64,000 bases of DNA, taken from the NCBI GenBank assembly GCA_035911095.1, contig JAMHWF010000123.1, positions 1 through 64,000 of the forward strand. The letters run 5' to 3'. Position 1 is the stretch's first letter. The number at the start of each line of letters is the position of its first letter. The notes under the pieces were generated by a model. That model had not been told where the DNA came from and did no database searches. It saw only the letters and a list, made by a program, of their open reading frames with translations. Shown here piece by piece: positions 49,367 through 58,722 of this stretch. Position numbers and translations under genes: made by a program. Source of the stretch: JAMHWF01 sp035911095 (GTDB taxonomy: Bacteria > Pseudomonadota > Gammaproteobacteria > Burkholderiales > Burkholderiaceae_C).

Positions 49367-51219
49367 GTGGTGCTCCGGGAAGCGGCAGGGCCCGCGCCGG
49401 GTTGCGCGGGGGCCGAGGCCTGTGCCGCCGTCGAGGCCGGTGGCAGCGCCGTCGGCCCGGCGGCGCTGCGCGGCGGCACCTGCCACAGCCGCAGCACCGC
49501 GTACGCGCGCCAGGGGCGGCAGGGCTCGACCCGCCGTGCGGCTTCGCGCAGGTCGGCCGCGCGCCGGCCGAGGCCGAGCGCGTTCAGCACCGCGACGTCG
49601 CCGGGCGGGAAGGCGTCGGCCCAGCCGAGGCGGCGCATCGCGAGGTAGTGCGCCGTCCAGGGCCCGAGGCCGGGGACGTCGTCGAGCGCTGCGAGCAGCG
49701 CCTCGGCGGCGGCCTGCGGCGCCGTGCTGCCGCGCGCCAGCGCCGCCAGCCGCGGCTCGAGCCGGGCGAGCGCCTGGATCGCCGCGACCTGCCGGCGCAG
49801 CAGCCCGAGCGTGCCGAGCGCCGACGGCTCGGCCTGCGCCAGCGCGGCCGGGGTGGGAAAGGCGCGCCGCAGTTCAGGCCAGGGCGCCTTGAGCGGGCTG
49901 CCGAAGCGTTCGACCAGGCGCGCCGCGAGCGTGCGGGCGGCAGCCACCGTGACGCGCTGGCCGAGCACCGCGCGCACCGCGATCTCGAAGCCGTCGAGCG
50001 CGCCGGGCAGGCGCAGCCCGCTGGCGGCGGGCGCTGACGGCCAACCGGCGGGCAGCGCGTCGGCGGGATCGGCACCGGCGTCGAAACCGGCATTCGTCCC
50101 GTCCGTCCCGGCAGCCGCGGCGGCGTCCAGGTCACACGAGACCGGGGCAGCCGTCGGGGCGAGGCAGGCCAGCGCCTCGCCGATCGCCTGCGGGTCGGCG
50201 TCCAGGTCGAGCCAGCGCCGCACCGCACCGGCCAGCGCCGCGCTGTGCGCCGCGAGCGCGGGCGCGAGGCGCAGCCGCACGGCCGGCCGGGCGGGCTCGA
50301 AGACAAGCTCGAGCCAGCCTGCGCCGTGGTCGACGCCGTCGATCGCCCCGGCGCGCAGGCCGCGGCGCAACCGCCGTGGCCCGAGCTCGACCGCTTCGAC
50401 GCCGGGCACCGCGCGCTGGGCGAAGAAGGCGAGCAGGCCCTCGACGTCGAACGGCGGCCGGTAGTCGAGGCGCAATTCGACCGCCGGCGCGGCGAGGGGT
50501 GCGGCCCGGGGCAGGCTGCCGGGCCCGGATCCCGGTCCTGTCCCTGGTGCCACGCCCGCCGCGGTCGCCGCCCCCGGCGCCGAGCGACGCAGCGCGAGCG
50601 GGCTCAGCCGGTAGTGCTCGGCGAATGCGGCGTTGAAGCGCCGCAGGCTGCGAAAGCCGCTCGCCAGCGCGACCTCGGTCACCGGCAGCGCGCTGTCCGT
50701 CAGCAGGTGCTTGGCCTGCAGCAGCCGGCGCGTCTGCAGGTGCTGCAGCGGTGTCACCCCGTGCTCGGCGACGAAGATGCGCCGCAGGTGCCGGTCGCTG
50801 ATGCCCAGCCGCGCGGCCAGTGCCGAGAGTGCCGGCGCCTCGCCGGCGGGCGCGCAGGCGAGGCGGTCGAGCTCGGCCGCGGCCTGGCGCGCGAGGGTGC
50901 GCGACGCGTCCATCACCGACCAGGCCGGCCCAGGCCCGGGGGCGAGTTCGGGCCGGCACTTGAGGCAGGGCCGGAAGCGCGCCGCCTCCGCCTGCGCGGC
51001 GCTGGCGAAGAAGCGGCAGTTCTCGCGCCGTGGCGTGCGCACGCGGCAGATCGGCCGGCAGTAGACGCCGGTCGAGGTGACGCCGACGAAGAAGCGCCCG
51101 TCCTGTCGTGCGTCGCGCGCGACGAGGGCGCGCCACGCAGCGTCGGGGTCCGGCGCGTGCGGCGCAGGGACGGGGCCGGGGCAAAGGGCAGGGTACGGGC
51201 CTGGCATGCGGACGATCAT
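49363..51219 (-). CDS. alkA: Ada-AraC-AlkA fusion: regulatory methyltransferase and 3-methyladenine DNA glycosylase
   Basis: A 618-residue three-part repair protein. The Ada N-terminal zinc domain has cysteines Cys54 and Cys58 (GVYCRPICRV) and Cys85 and Cys88 (RPCLKCRP); Cys54 is the methylphosphotriester acceptor. An AraC helix-turn-helix domain follows (about 105-205: LGISDRHLRRIF, VTEVALASGFRSLRRFNAAF). The C-terminal half is an AlkA glycosylase with the helix-hairpin-helix VPGLGPWTAHYLAMR and catalytic aspartate in FPPGDVAV. ATG at 51219 or 51207 may be the start. It probably senses methyl damage and activates its own operon with ogt. Confidence 0.92.
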   Translation of the reverse strand: MIVRMPGPYPALCPGPVPAPHAPDPDAAWRALVARDARQDGRFFVGVTSTGVYCRPICRVRTPRRENCRFFASAAQAEAARFRPCLKCRPELAPGPGPAWSVMDASRTLARQAAAELDRLACAPAGEAPALSALAARLGISDRHLRRIFVAEHGVTPLQHLQTRRLLQAKHLLTDSALPVTEVALASGFRSLRRFNAAFAEHYRLSPLALRRSAPGAATAAGVAPGTGPGSGPGSLPRAAPLAAPAVELRLDYRPPFDVEGLLAFFAQRAVPGVEAVELGPRRLRRGLRAGAIDGVDHGAGWLELVFEPARPAVRLRLAPALAAHSAALAGAVRRWLDLDADPQAIGEALACLAPTAAPVSCDLDAAAAAGTDGTNAGFDAGADPADALPAGWPSAPAASGLRLPGALDGFEIAVRAVLGQRVTVAAARTLAARLVERFGSPLKAPWPELRRAFPTPAALAQAEPSALGTLGLLRRQVAAIQALARLEPRLAALARGSTAPQAAAEALLAALDDVPGLGPWTAHYLAMRRLGWADAFPPGDVAVLNALGLGRRAADLREAARRVEPCRPWRAYAVLRLWQVPPRSAAGPTALPPASTAAQASAPAQPGAGPAASRSTT

Positions 51220-51344
51220 AGGCAGCGCGGCGGGGACGGCTCGCCGTTTCCGGACATGTCCCTGTGACCCCCGCGCCGGGTCGGACCCGGGGCGGTTGCG
51301 GCGGCGCGGCGCTATGGTTGCGCCCTGGAACCCAGGAGCCTCCG

Positions 51345-52565
51345 ATGCCCCCTCGCGCCAAATCGCCTGCCCGTGCCCAGTCTCTCGCGCCCGGCCTGAC
51401 CGAGCCCGCGCCCGTCGGCCCCGATGCGCAGCGCCGCCGCGTGCTGCACCAACTCGCCGGCGGGCTCGGCGCCTGCTGGGCGGCCGGCGCCGGGGCCGCG
51501 CCCGCTGCGGCGCCACGCGGCGCTGCCGCCGCCCGCGACCCGTCGAAGGGCGACATGCCCTGCACGCCGGACTCGCCGCTGCTGACCCCGCTGGGCGATG
51601 GGATCCAGGGCATCCCGACGCCGATCTTCACCGCCTATCCGAGCCCCTACGTGTCCTTCCCGTATGCCGACCCGGTGGCGGTGTTTCGCGACCCGTCGGC
51701 CCCGATGCGCAGCTTCGTCAAGAGCGGCTGGAAGCAGGACCAGCGCACCGTCGCCGTCCAGCCGCGCCAGGTGCTGCTCGAGGCGCCCGTGCCGCGCGGC
51801 GCGCGCCTGCCGCCGACCAACCACAACATCGCGGCCGCCTTCCTCGCCGACGGCGGCCTGCGCTACCGCCAGGGGCAGCCGGCGACGATCGTCGACGACG
51901 AGGGCGACGCCTTCATGCTCGTCGCCTACGGCGCGATGGACTGCTGGGGCGACGGTTTCGACGTGCCCGGGCCGCACGGCGGCAGCAAGTTCCCCGCCGC
52001 GCTCGGCAACCTGCAGGCGGGCGACATGGACCCGGGCATGCCCGGCCCGCGCCACCCGCTGAAGGCGCTCGCCGACTGCGGCTTCTGGGCCTTGCCCTCG
52101 AACCGCAGCGACACCTTCATCGCCCCGGCGCGCTCGGCCGATTCGTACGCGATGGCGCAGTACGGGCGCAAGATCCCGGGCCCCTCGGCGCTGCGCATGG
52201 GCACGCTGCTCTACCTGCCGCAGAGCGTCTCGATCGCCTCGCTCGGCCTGAAGAGCGAGGCGGCGCGCCAGCTCGCCTGGAACGCGCAGAACTACGGCTG
52301 GTACCTGGTCGACGACGGGCGAGAGCAGTTCGGCTTCTGCACCGAGGCCGGCGGCAGCGATTTCGAGGCCGACTTCGCGGCCAAGCACGGCCATGCCTTC
52401 TCGACCCGGCGCAACACCAAGGACCCGAAGGCCAAGCAGTTCAGCGACGACCTGCTGAAGGTGCTGGCGCGCCTCTACTCGGCGACGAACAACCTGCCGG
52501 GGCAGTGGGGCGGGCCGGGCAAGCGCCTGCAGCCGCTGGCACCGCCGCTGGTGGCGCGGCCCTGA
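51345..52565 (+). CDS. Exported protein of unknown function
   Basis: A 406-residue protein whose N-terminus has RRRVLHQLAGGLGACWAAGAGAAPA, probably a twin-arginine-like export signal. The mature part is rich in aromatic residues and glycine, with TNHNIAAAFLADGGLRYRQGQ, MDCWGDGFDVPGPHGGSK and YSATNNLPGQWGGPGKR. These resemble no enzyme family I can name with confidence. ATG at 51345 follows CCCAGGAGCC. It converges with an OmpR-type regulator and is divergent from ada-alkA. Confidence 0.6.
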   Translation: MPPRAKSPARAQSLAPGLTEPAPVGPDAQRRRVLHQLAGGLGACWAAGAGAAPAAAPRGAAAARDPSKGDMPCTPDSPLLTPLGDGIQGIPTPIFTAYPSPYVSFPYADPVAVFRDPSAPMRSFVKSGWKQDQRTVAVQPRQVLLEAPVPRGARLPPTNHNIAAAFLADGGLRYRQGQPATIVDDEGDAFMLVAYGAMDCWGDGFDVPGPHGGSKFPAALGNLQAGDMDPGMPGPRHPLKALADCGFWALPSNRSDTFIAPARSADSYAMAQYGRKIPGPSALRMGTLLYLPQSVSIASLGLKSEAARQLAWNAQNYGWYLVDDGREQFGFCTEAGGSDFEADFAAKHGHAFSTRRNTKDPKAKQFSDDLLKVLARLYSATNNLPGQWGGPGKRLQPLAPPLVARP

Positions 52566-52602
52566 CCGCCACGGGAAGGGCGCGTCGTTCGCCCGCGGCC
52601 GC

Positions 52603-53358
52603 TCAGGCGGCGAGCAGTGGCGCGGCCTGCACCTGCCGCGCGTCGAGCAGGTAGCCGGCGCCGCGCACGGTGCGGATCAGCGCGTCGGCCTCGCCGCTGC
52701 CGTCGTGCAGCTTCTGCCGCAGGCGCGAGACGAGCATGTCGATGTTGCGCGCCGCGTCCTGCCTGGGGCGGCCGCAGGCCTGTGCCATCAGGTGCTCGCG
52801 GCTGACGACGCGGCGCGGCGCCCGCAGCAGCGCGACGAGCAACTGGTACTCGGCATGCGACAGCGGCACTGCCAGCCCGGTCGGCGAGGTGAGCAGGCGT
52901 TCGGCACGCTCGAGCGACCAGCCGTCGAAGCGGACCACGTCGTCGGCGGGTGGCACGCGCCGGCCGCCTGGCGCCTCGGCACTGCGGCGCAGCACGGCCT
53001 TGATGCGGGCGACCAGTTCGCGCGGGTCGAAGGGCTTGGCGATGAAGTCGTCGGCGCCGACCTCCAGCGCAACCACGCGGTCGGCTGCGTCGGCGCGCGC
53101 GCTGAGGACGACGATCGGCACCGACGAGCTGGCGCGCAGGGCCTGGGCCAGGCTGAGCCCGTCGTCGCCCGGCAGCATCAGGTCGAGCACGATCAGGTCG
53201 GCTGGCCGTGCCGCAAGCGCGGCCCGCATCGCGACGCCATCGCGCGCGGCGCGCGCGTCGAAGCCGAAGCGGGCGAGATAGCCGCACAGCAGCCCGGCCA
53301 TTTCCTCGTCGTCGTCGACGATGAGCAACTGGGTCACGGGTTTCTCGGCGGGGGTCAC
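52603..53358 (-). CDS. OmpR/PhoB-family response regulator (orphan in this window)
   Basis: A 251-residue response regulator. The receiver has LLIVDDDEEMAGLL, the phospho-acceptor Asp in LIVLDLMLPGDDG and the switch lysine in DFIAKPFDPREL. The winged-helix domain has LTSPTGLAVPLSHAEYQLL and RNIDMLVSRLRQKL, with the final RTVRGAGYLL. I chose GTG at 53358; GTG at 53337 is also plausible. No histidine kinase gene is adjacent, so the signal is unknown. Confidence 0.88.
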   Translation of the reverse strand: MTPAEKPVTQLLIVDDDEEMAGLLCGYLARFGFDARAARDGVAMRAALAARPADLIVLDLMLPGDDGLSLAQALRASSSVPIVVLSARADAADRVVALEVGADDFIAKPFDPRELVARIKAVLRRSAEAPGGRRVPPADDVVRFDGWSLERAERLLTSPTGLAVPLSHAEYQLLVALLRAPRRVVSREHLMAQACGRPRQDAARNIDMLVSRLRQKLHDGSGEADALIRTVRGAGYLLDARQVQAAPLLAA

Positions 53359-53533
53359 GGTCGGGCAGCTTAGGGGTGTCGGCGCCGGGCCTGCGTGCGA
53401 ACAAGGGTCCAAGTCCGCCGCTTTTCGGGCGCTCTGGCGAGCCTGCGTCACGCCGTCGGTACAAAGCGGACATGCGGCCGTGACGCGCGCTGCGAAGAAT
53501 CAAGGGCTTGTTCAACCACCCAGGGAGCCTCTC

Positions 53534-54352
53534 ATGGCATCCATCGGCGGGGTCGGCGGCGCAAGCAGCGCCTGGGCCGGCCAGGGCGCCTCGCGCGCCG
53601 AAGCGATGAAGCAGCGCATGTTCTCGAAGGTCGATGCCGACGGCAGCAAGGGCGTCGACGCCACCGAGCTCGCGTCGATGCTGAAGGACCTCGCGGCGAA
53701 GACCGGCACCGAGGCCGGCGACGCGAGCGAACTGATGACGAAGATGGACGGCGACGGCAACGGCAGCCTGAGCGCCGACGAGCTCGACGCCGGCATGAAG
53801 CGCCTGATGCCGCCGCCCGCGTCGACGATGCAGTTCGTCCAGCAGCGCCATGGCGATGCCGGCGCGGCGACCGAGGCGATGTTCGACACCCACGACGCCG
53901 ACGGCGACGAGGGGGTCAGCAGCGAGGAGCTGAGCGCCCTTCTGGAAGAGATCGGCGGCGCGGCGGGCTCGTCCGGCGCCTCGGTGCTCGCGTCGCTCGA
54001 CACCGACGGCGACGGCACGCTCAGCAAGGGCGAGTTCGCCGCCGGCATCGCCGGCAGCGAAGGCATGGCGCCGCCGGGCGGCATGGAGGGTGCCCCTCCG
54101 CCGGGCGAGCCGCCGCCGGGCGGCGGCGCGGGCAGCGCTTCGGGCAGCCGTTCGGACAGCGACGACGCGCTCGACACCAACGGCGACGGCATCGTCTCGG
54201 CGCTGGAGCGCATCGCGGGGGCCGAATCCGCGTCGGGCACGGAGGCCGCCTCGAGCCGCGACGTGCTCGCGGCGCTGCGCGAGTTCGTGGTCCAGGCTTA
54301 CAGCCAGGCCGCGAGCGCGGCTTCGCCCTCGACGCTGGACGTCGCGGCCTGA
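53534..54352 (+). CDS. EF-hand calcium-binding protein with five loops
   Basis: A 272-residue acidic protein containing five EF-hand-like calcium loops: DADGSKGVDATE, DGDGNGSLSADE, DADGDEGVSSEE, DTDGDGTLSKGE and DTNGDGIVSALE. A glycine/proline-rich linker (about residues 178-210) separates the fourth and fifth. There is no clear signal peptide or membrane segment. ATG at 53534 follows CAGGGAGCC. The protein resembles XopN-unrelated EF-hand proteins common in Betaproteobacteria; the role could be calcium buffering or sensing. Confidence 0.75.
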   Translation: MASIGGVGGASSAWAGQGASRAEAMKQRMFSKVDADGSKGVDATELASMLKDLAAKTGTEAGDASELMTKMDGDGNGSLSADELDAGMKRLMPPPASTMQFVQQRHGDAGAATEAMFDTHDADGDEGVSSEELSALLEEIGGAAGSSGASVLASLDTDGDGTLSKGEFAAGIAGSEGMAPPGGMEGAPPPGEPPPGGGAGSASGSRSDSDDALDTNGDGIVSALERIAGAESASGTEAASSRDVLAALREFVVQAYSQAASAASPSTLDVAA

Positions 54353-54563
54353 ACCCGGGGCCCCGGGCCCGCGGCGCGTGGGTGTTCACCCGCGCGCGGC
54401 GCACCCAGCGCTGAGGTGAAAGCTGTGTGGAGTGTCTGACGACAAGGGCGCCCGGATCGACGCTTCAGCGTCAGGCGGACTGCCTACAATGCCGATCCCC
54501 AAGGAGGGCCGCCGCGGTCCGCCCGGGTTTCGCCTCCACTGTCCGCGTGCCGGACCACACCCC

Positions 54564-55955
54564 ATGCAAGTTCACGCCTCTGTCTTCAAGGCTTACGACA
54601 TTCGCGGCATCGTCGACAAAACCATCGACGAAACGTTTGCCGAGCATCTCGGCCGGGCCTTCGGCACCGAAGCGGTGCTGGCCGGTGAGAAGGCGGTCGC
54701 GGTCGGGCGGGACGGGCGCCTGTCGGGCCCCGGGCTTGCGGCCGCGCTGATCCGCGGCCTCGCCTCGACCGGGCTCGACGTGGTCGACCTCGGCGCGGTG
54801 ACGACGCCGATGCTGTACTACGTGGCCGCGACGCGCGGCGAGTACGGCTGCCACAGCGGCATCCAGGTGACCGGCAGCCACAACCCGAAGGACTACAACG
54901 GCTTCAAGATGGTCCTGGCCGGGCGTGCGATCTACGGCGAGGAGATCCAGGGCCTGCGCCTGCGCATGGAAACCGAGGACTACGTCTCGGCGCCGGGCCG
55001 CTCGGCGGCGATGGACATCGTGCCGGAGTACGGCCACCGCATCACCAGCGACTGCAAGCTGGCGCGGCCGATGAAGATCGTCGTCGACTCGGGCAACGGC
55101 ATTCCCGGCGCCTCGGCGCCCGAGATCCTGCGCGGCCTGGGCTGCGAGGTGATCGAGCTGTACTCGGAGGTCGACGGCGACTTCCCGAACCACCACCCGG
55201 ACCCGAGCAAGCCCGAGAACCTCGTCGAGTTGATCGAGACGGTGAAGGAGACCGGCGCCGAGCTGGGCCTGGCCTTCGACGGCGACGGCGACCGCCTGGG
55301 CGTGGTCACGCGCGACGGCAACATCATCTACCCCGACCGCCAGCTGATGCTGTTCGCGACCGACATCCTCGGCCGCAACCCGGGCCGCTCGATCATCTTC
55401 GACGTCAAGTGCACGCAGCGCCTGGCGCCGGTGATCCGCAAGGCCGGCGGCGTGCCGGTGATGTGGAAGACCGGCCACTCGCTGGTGAAGGCGAAGATGA
55501 AGGAGATCGCCGCGCCGATCGCCGGCGAGATGAGCGGCCACATCTTCTTCGGCGAGCGCTGGTACGGCTTCGACGACGCCACCTACACGGCGGCGCGCCT
55601 GCTCGAGATCCTCTCGCGCAGCCCCGACCCGAGCGCGGTGCTCAACGGTCTGCCGACCAGCTTCAACACGCCCGAGCTGAACGTGCCCTGCGCCGAAGGC
55701 GAGCCGCACCGTGTGATCGAGGACCTGCGCCGCACGGCGGAGTTTCCCGGTGCGATCGAGGTCATCACGATCGACGGGCTGCGTGCCGAGTACGGCGACG
55801 GCTTCGGCCTCGTGCGCGCGTCCAACACGACGCCGGTGCTGGTGATGCGCTTCGAAGGCCACAGCGAGGCGGCGCTGCAGCGCATCGAGGCGCAGTTCAT
55901 GTCGGCGCTGCGCGCGGTCAAGCCCGACGCGACCTTCGCCGCTGCGGCGCATTGA
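54564..55955 (+). CDS. Phosphomannomutase/phosphoglucomutase (AlgC/ManB type)
   Basis: The enzyme interconverts hexose 6- and 1-phosphates for exopolysaccharide and lipopolysaccharide synthesis. The 463-residue protein has FKAYDIRGIVD, the phosphoserine loop TGSHNPKDYNG, the magnesium loop FDGDGDRLGVV, the sugar-specificity segment GEMSGHIFF and the phosphate-binding RASNTTPVLVMRFE. ATG at 54564 is chosen. A TACAAT box at 54485-54490 is a candidate -10 element. The heptosyltransferase and Kdo transferase genes follow on the same strand. Confidence 0.93.
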   Translation: MQVHASVFKAYDIRGIVDKTIDETFAEHLGRAFGTEAVLAGEKAVAVGRDGRLSGPGLAAALIRGLASTGLDVVDLGAVTTPMLYYVAATRGEYGCHSGIQVTGSHNPKDYNGFKMVLAGRAIYGEEIQGLRLRMETEDYVSAPGRSAAMDIVPEYGHRITSDCKLARPMKIVVDSGNGIPGASAPEILRGLGCEVIELYSEVDGDFPNHHPDPSKPENLVELIETVKETGAELGLAFDGDGDRLGVVTRDGNIIYPDRQLMLFATDILGRNPGRSIIFDVKCTQRLAPVIRKAGGVPVMWKTGHSLVKAKMKEIAAPIAGEMSGHIFFGERWYGFDDATYTAARLLEILSRSPDPSAVLNGLPTSFNTPELNVPCAEGEPHRVIEDLRRTAEFPGAIEVITIDGLRAEYGDGFGLVRASNTTPVLVMRFEGHSEAALQRIEAQFMSALRAVKPDATFAAAAH

Positions 55956-55998
55956 GCGGCAGCCCTTTGCCGCGCCTGGACGGACGGCTGCGCCCGGC

Positions 55999-57009
55999 GT
56001 GCGCGTCCTGATCGTCAAGCTCTCGTCGCTCGGCGACGTCGTGCACACCCTGCCGGTGGTGCACGACATCCGCCATGCCTTGCCGCAGGCGCAGATCGAC
56101 TGGCTGGTCGAGCCGGCCTTCGCCGGGCTGGTGCGCCGCGTCGACGGCGTCGGCACGGTGATCGAGGCGCCGTTGCGCGCCCTGCGCGGCAGCTGGTGGT
56201 CGCCCGCGACCTGGAAGGCGCTGGGTGCGGTGCGGTCGAAGCTCACGGCCGCGCCCTACGACGCGGTGATCGACCTGCAGGGCCTGACCAAGTCGGCCGT
56301 GCTGGCGCGCCTGGCGACGCTGGCGCCGGGCGGCCACCGCTACGGCCTGGGCAACCGCACCGAGGGCTCGGGCTGGGAGGCGCCGGCGCGCTGGCTGGTC
56401 GACCGGCCGGTCACGATCGAGCCGCGCATCCATGCGCTCGACCGTGGGCGCGAGCTCTGCGCGCAGGCGCTCGGCTACACGAACTTCGGACGCCCCGAGG
56501 TCGCGCTGCGCACGCGGCCGGTGGTACCGCCGATGGCGCCGATGGTCGCCTTCGTGCACGGCACCTCGCGCGAGGACAAGCTCTGGCCGCAGCAGAACTG
56601 GATCGCGCTCGGCAAGCGGGTGCTGGCGCAGGGCTGGGGCATCGCGCTGCCGCAGTCCGGCGAGGCCGAGCAGACGCGCGCCGAGCTGATCGCCGCGGCG
56701 CTGCAGTTCGAGCTCGCGCCGCTGGTGCAGGTCTGGCCGACGCTCAAGCTCGACGGGGTGATCGACCGCCTGGCCGGCGTGCAGGGCGTGATCGGCGTCG
56801 ACAGCGGGCTCAGCCACATCGCGGTGGCGCTCGGCCTGCCGCACGTGCAGATCTACAACCACCCGACGGCCTGGCGCACCGGGCCGCTGCCGGGGCACGG
56901 GCACCGGCAGCAGCTGTCGGTCGAGGGCGCCCGCGGCGCGCCGACGCTGGACGCGGTCTGGTCGGCGTGGCAGGAGGTCGCGCCATCGCAACGCACGGTG
57001 CCCTACTGA
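55999..57009 (+). CDS. waaC: Lipopolysaccharide heptosyltransferase I (WaaC)
   Basis: WaaC adds the first L-glycero-D-manno-heptose to Kdo2-lipid A at the inner membrane. The 336-residue GT-B protein starts with GTG (VRVLIVKLSSLGDVVHTLP), which is the family's typical N-terminus, and contains DWLVEPAFAGL, DAVIDLQGLTKSA, FVHGTSREDKLWP and GVDSGLSHIAVALGLP. It lies 43 bases after the mutase gene and two bases before waaA, so the LPS core genes form a unit. Confidence 0.95.
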   Translation: MRVLIVKLSSLGDVVHTLPVVHDIRHALPQAQIDWLVEPAFAGLVRRVDGVGTVIEAPLRALRGSWWSPATWKALGAVRSKLTAAPYDAVIDLQGLTKSAVLARLATLAPGGHRYGLGNRTEGSGWEAPARWLVDRPVTIEPRIHALDRGRELCAQALGYTNFGRPEVALRTRPVVPPMAPMVAFVHGTSREDKLWPQQNWIALGKRVLAQGWGIALPQSGEAEQTRAELIAAALQFELAPLVQVWPTLKLDGVIDRLAGVQGVIGVDSGLSHIAVALGLPHVQIYNHPTAWRTGPLPGHGHRQQLSVEGARGAPTLDAVWSAWQEVAPSQRTVPY

Positions 57010-57011
57010 CG

Positions 57012-58415
57012 ATGCGCCGGCTGGCGCTGCCGGCCTATTCGCTGCTGCTGCGGCTGTTGCAGCCGGCCTACCTGGCCAAGCTCTGGTGGCGCGGGCGTGC
57101 CGAGCCGGCGTACCGCGAAGCGATCGGCGAGCGCTTCGGCCGCTACCGTGACGCGGCCCCCGCCCCGCGCACGCTGCTCTGGCTGCACGCCGTCTCGCTC
57201 GGCGAGACGCGCGCCGCCGCCGCCCTGGTCGAGGCGCTGCGGCGTGAGCGGCCCGGCCTGCGCCTGCTGCTGACCCACGGCACCGCGACCGGCCGCGCCG
57301 CCGGCGCCGCGCTGCTGCGGCCTGCGGGGCCGGGCCACGCGGGCGACCTCCAGGCCTGGCTGCCGGTCGACACGCCAGAGGCCGTGGCGCGCTTCCTCGC
57401 GCATTTCAAGCCGGCGCTCGGCGTGCTGATGGAGACGGAGATCTGGCCCAACCTGCTGCGCGGTGCCGAGCGCGCCGGCGTGCCGATGGTGCTGGCCAAC
57501 GCGCGCCTGAGCGCGAAGAGCGACGCCCGCGGCGCGCGCCTCGACGCCTTGCTGCGTCCGGCGGCCGCCTCGTTCGCGCTGGTGCTCGCGCAGACCGAGG
57601 AGGACGCCGAGCGCATGCGTCGCAGGGGCGCGCGCCAGGTCGAGGTCTGCGGCAATCTGAAGTTCGACATGACGCCGGCCCCGGCGCTGGTGGCCGCCGG
57701 CGAGGCCTGGCGCAGCGCGGCGCGGGCGGCGGGGCGGCCGCTGGTGCTCGCGGCGAGCACGCGCGAGGGCGAGGAGGAGCCGCTGCTACGCGCATGGCGG
57801 GCGGCGTTGGCCTTGCACGAGGTTGCATCGGGCGCGGCAGGGTCGCCGGCCGCGGGAGCCGCACCGGCGTTGCGCCCGCGCCTGCTCCTCGTGCCGCGCC
57901 ACCCGCAGCGCTTCGACGAGGTGGCGGCGATCGTCGGCCAGCAGGGCCTGCGGCTCGCGCGGCGCAGCGCCTGGGGGCCGCCCGCGGCGGACGGTGCGGT
58001 GCTGCCCGACGCCGCGGCCGCCGCCGCCGACGTCTGGCTCGGCGACTCGCTCGGCGAGATGCCGCTCTACTACGCCGCCGCCGAGGTGGCCCTGCTCGGC
58101 GGCAGCTTCGCGCCGCTGGGCGGGCAGAACCTGATCGAGGCTGCGGCCTGCGGCTGCCCGGTCGTGATGGGGCCGCACACCTTCAACTTCGACGAGGCCG
58201 CGACGCTGGCACTTGCCGCGGGCGCCGCCGAGCGCGTGCCCGACGTCGAAGCCGGCGTGCAGGCGGCGCTGGCGCTGCTCGAGCCCGGCGCGCGCGAGGC
58301 GGCGTCGCGCCGGGCGCTCGACTTCGCACGGCGCCATCGCGGCGCGGCGGCGCGGATGGCGGGGCGGATCGTCGACTGCCTGCAGGCGAGACCGGGGCTG
58401 GGCGACCAGCGGTAG
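57012..58415 (+). CDS. waaA: 3-deoxy-D-manno-octulosonic acid transferase (WaaA/KdtA)
   Basis: WaaA transfers Kdo residues from CMP-Kdo to lipid IVA. The 467-residue protein has an N-terminal membrane-associated helix (YSLLLRLLQPAYLAKLWWRG), IGERFGRY, WLHAVSLGETRAA, LMETEIWPNLLRGAERAGV and the C-terminal nucleotide-sugar region GGSFAPLGGQNLIEAAACGCPVV. An alanine-rich insert near residue 275 lengthens it relative to the usual 420-430. It shares the transcription unit with waaC. Confidence 0.95.
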   Translation: MRRLALPAYSLLLRLLQPAYLAKLWWRGRAEPAYREAIGERFGRYRDAAPAPRTLLWLHAVSLGETRAAAALVEALRRERPGLRLLLTHGTATGRAAGAALLRPAGPGHAGDLQAWLPVDTPEAVARFLAHFKPALGVLMETEIWPNLLRGAERAGVPMVLANARLSAKSDARGARLDALLRPAAASFALVLAQTEEDAERMRRRGARQVEVCGNLKFDMTPAPALVAAGEAWRSAARAAGRPLVLAASTREGEEEPLLRAWRAALALHEVASGAAGSPAAGAAPALRPRLLLVPRHPQRFDEVAAIVGQQGLRLARRSAWGPPAADGAVLPDAAAAAADVWLGDSLGEMPLYYAAAEVALLGGSFAPLGGQNLIEAAACGCPVVMGPHTFNFDEAATLALAAGAAERVPDVEAGVQAALALLEPGAREAASRRALDFARRHRGAAARMAGRIVDCLQARPGLGDQR

Positions 58416-58722
58416 CGCAGCGACAGCTGCACGTCGCGCGTCTGGCCGAACAGGTGGACGACCCCTGCGCGGCCGGTGGTCGCCGAGTCCTCGATGTCCA
58501 CGGTGTAGGCCGAGTCGGTGCGCAGCGCGCCCTCGGCGTGCTGCACGGCAGCGGTCTGCAGCTTCGCCTGCAGGCGCGTGTCGACGGCATGGGCGCGCAG
58601 GCGCTCGTCGAGCAGGTAGACCGCCCGGTCGGCGGTGCGGCCGTCTAGGCCAGGGTTGGGAGAGATCGCGCGCGGCTGGACGCTGGCAGTCACCTGGCCG
58701 CGCAGCGGCCAGATGAACGCGC
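58416..58722 (-). other. Gap downstream of the binding-protein gene; possible degraded outer-membrane gene
   Basis: No standard gene was found in these 307 bases. On the minus strand an open frame reads through the region. It contains LLDERLRAHAVDTRLQAKLQ and, near the waaA stop, VQLSLRYRW, which resembles the last beta strand of an outer-membrane barrel protein. The expected stop after the aromatic end is missing; the frame runs on antisense to waaA. It may be the remnant of a gene that followed the binding-protein gene in its operon, or a chance frame. Confidence 0.25.

Noticed and set aside
40285..52579. Identical 16-base word GACCGCCACGGGAAGG at 40285-40300 and 52564-52579
   Set aside because: In 64 kb of very GC-rich DNA an exact match of this length is expected by chance, and flanking sequence does not match.
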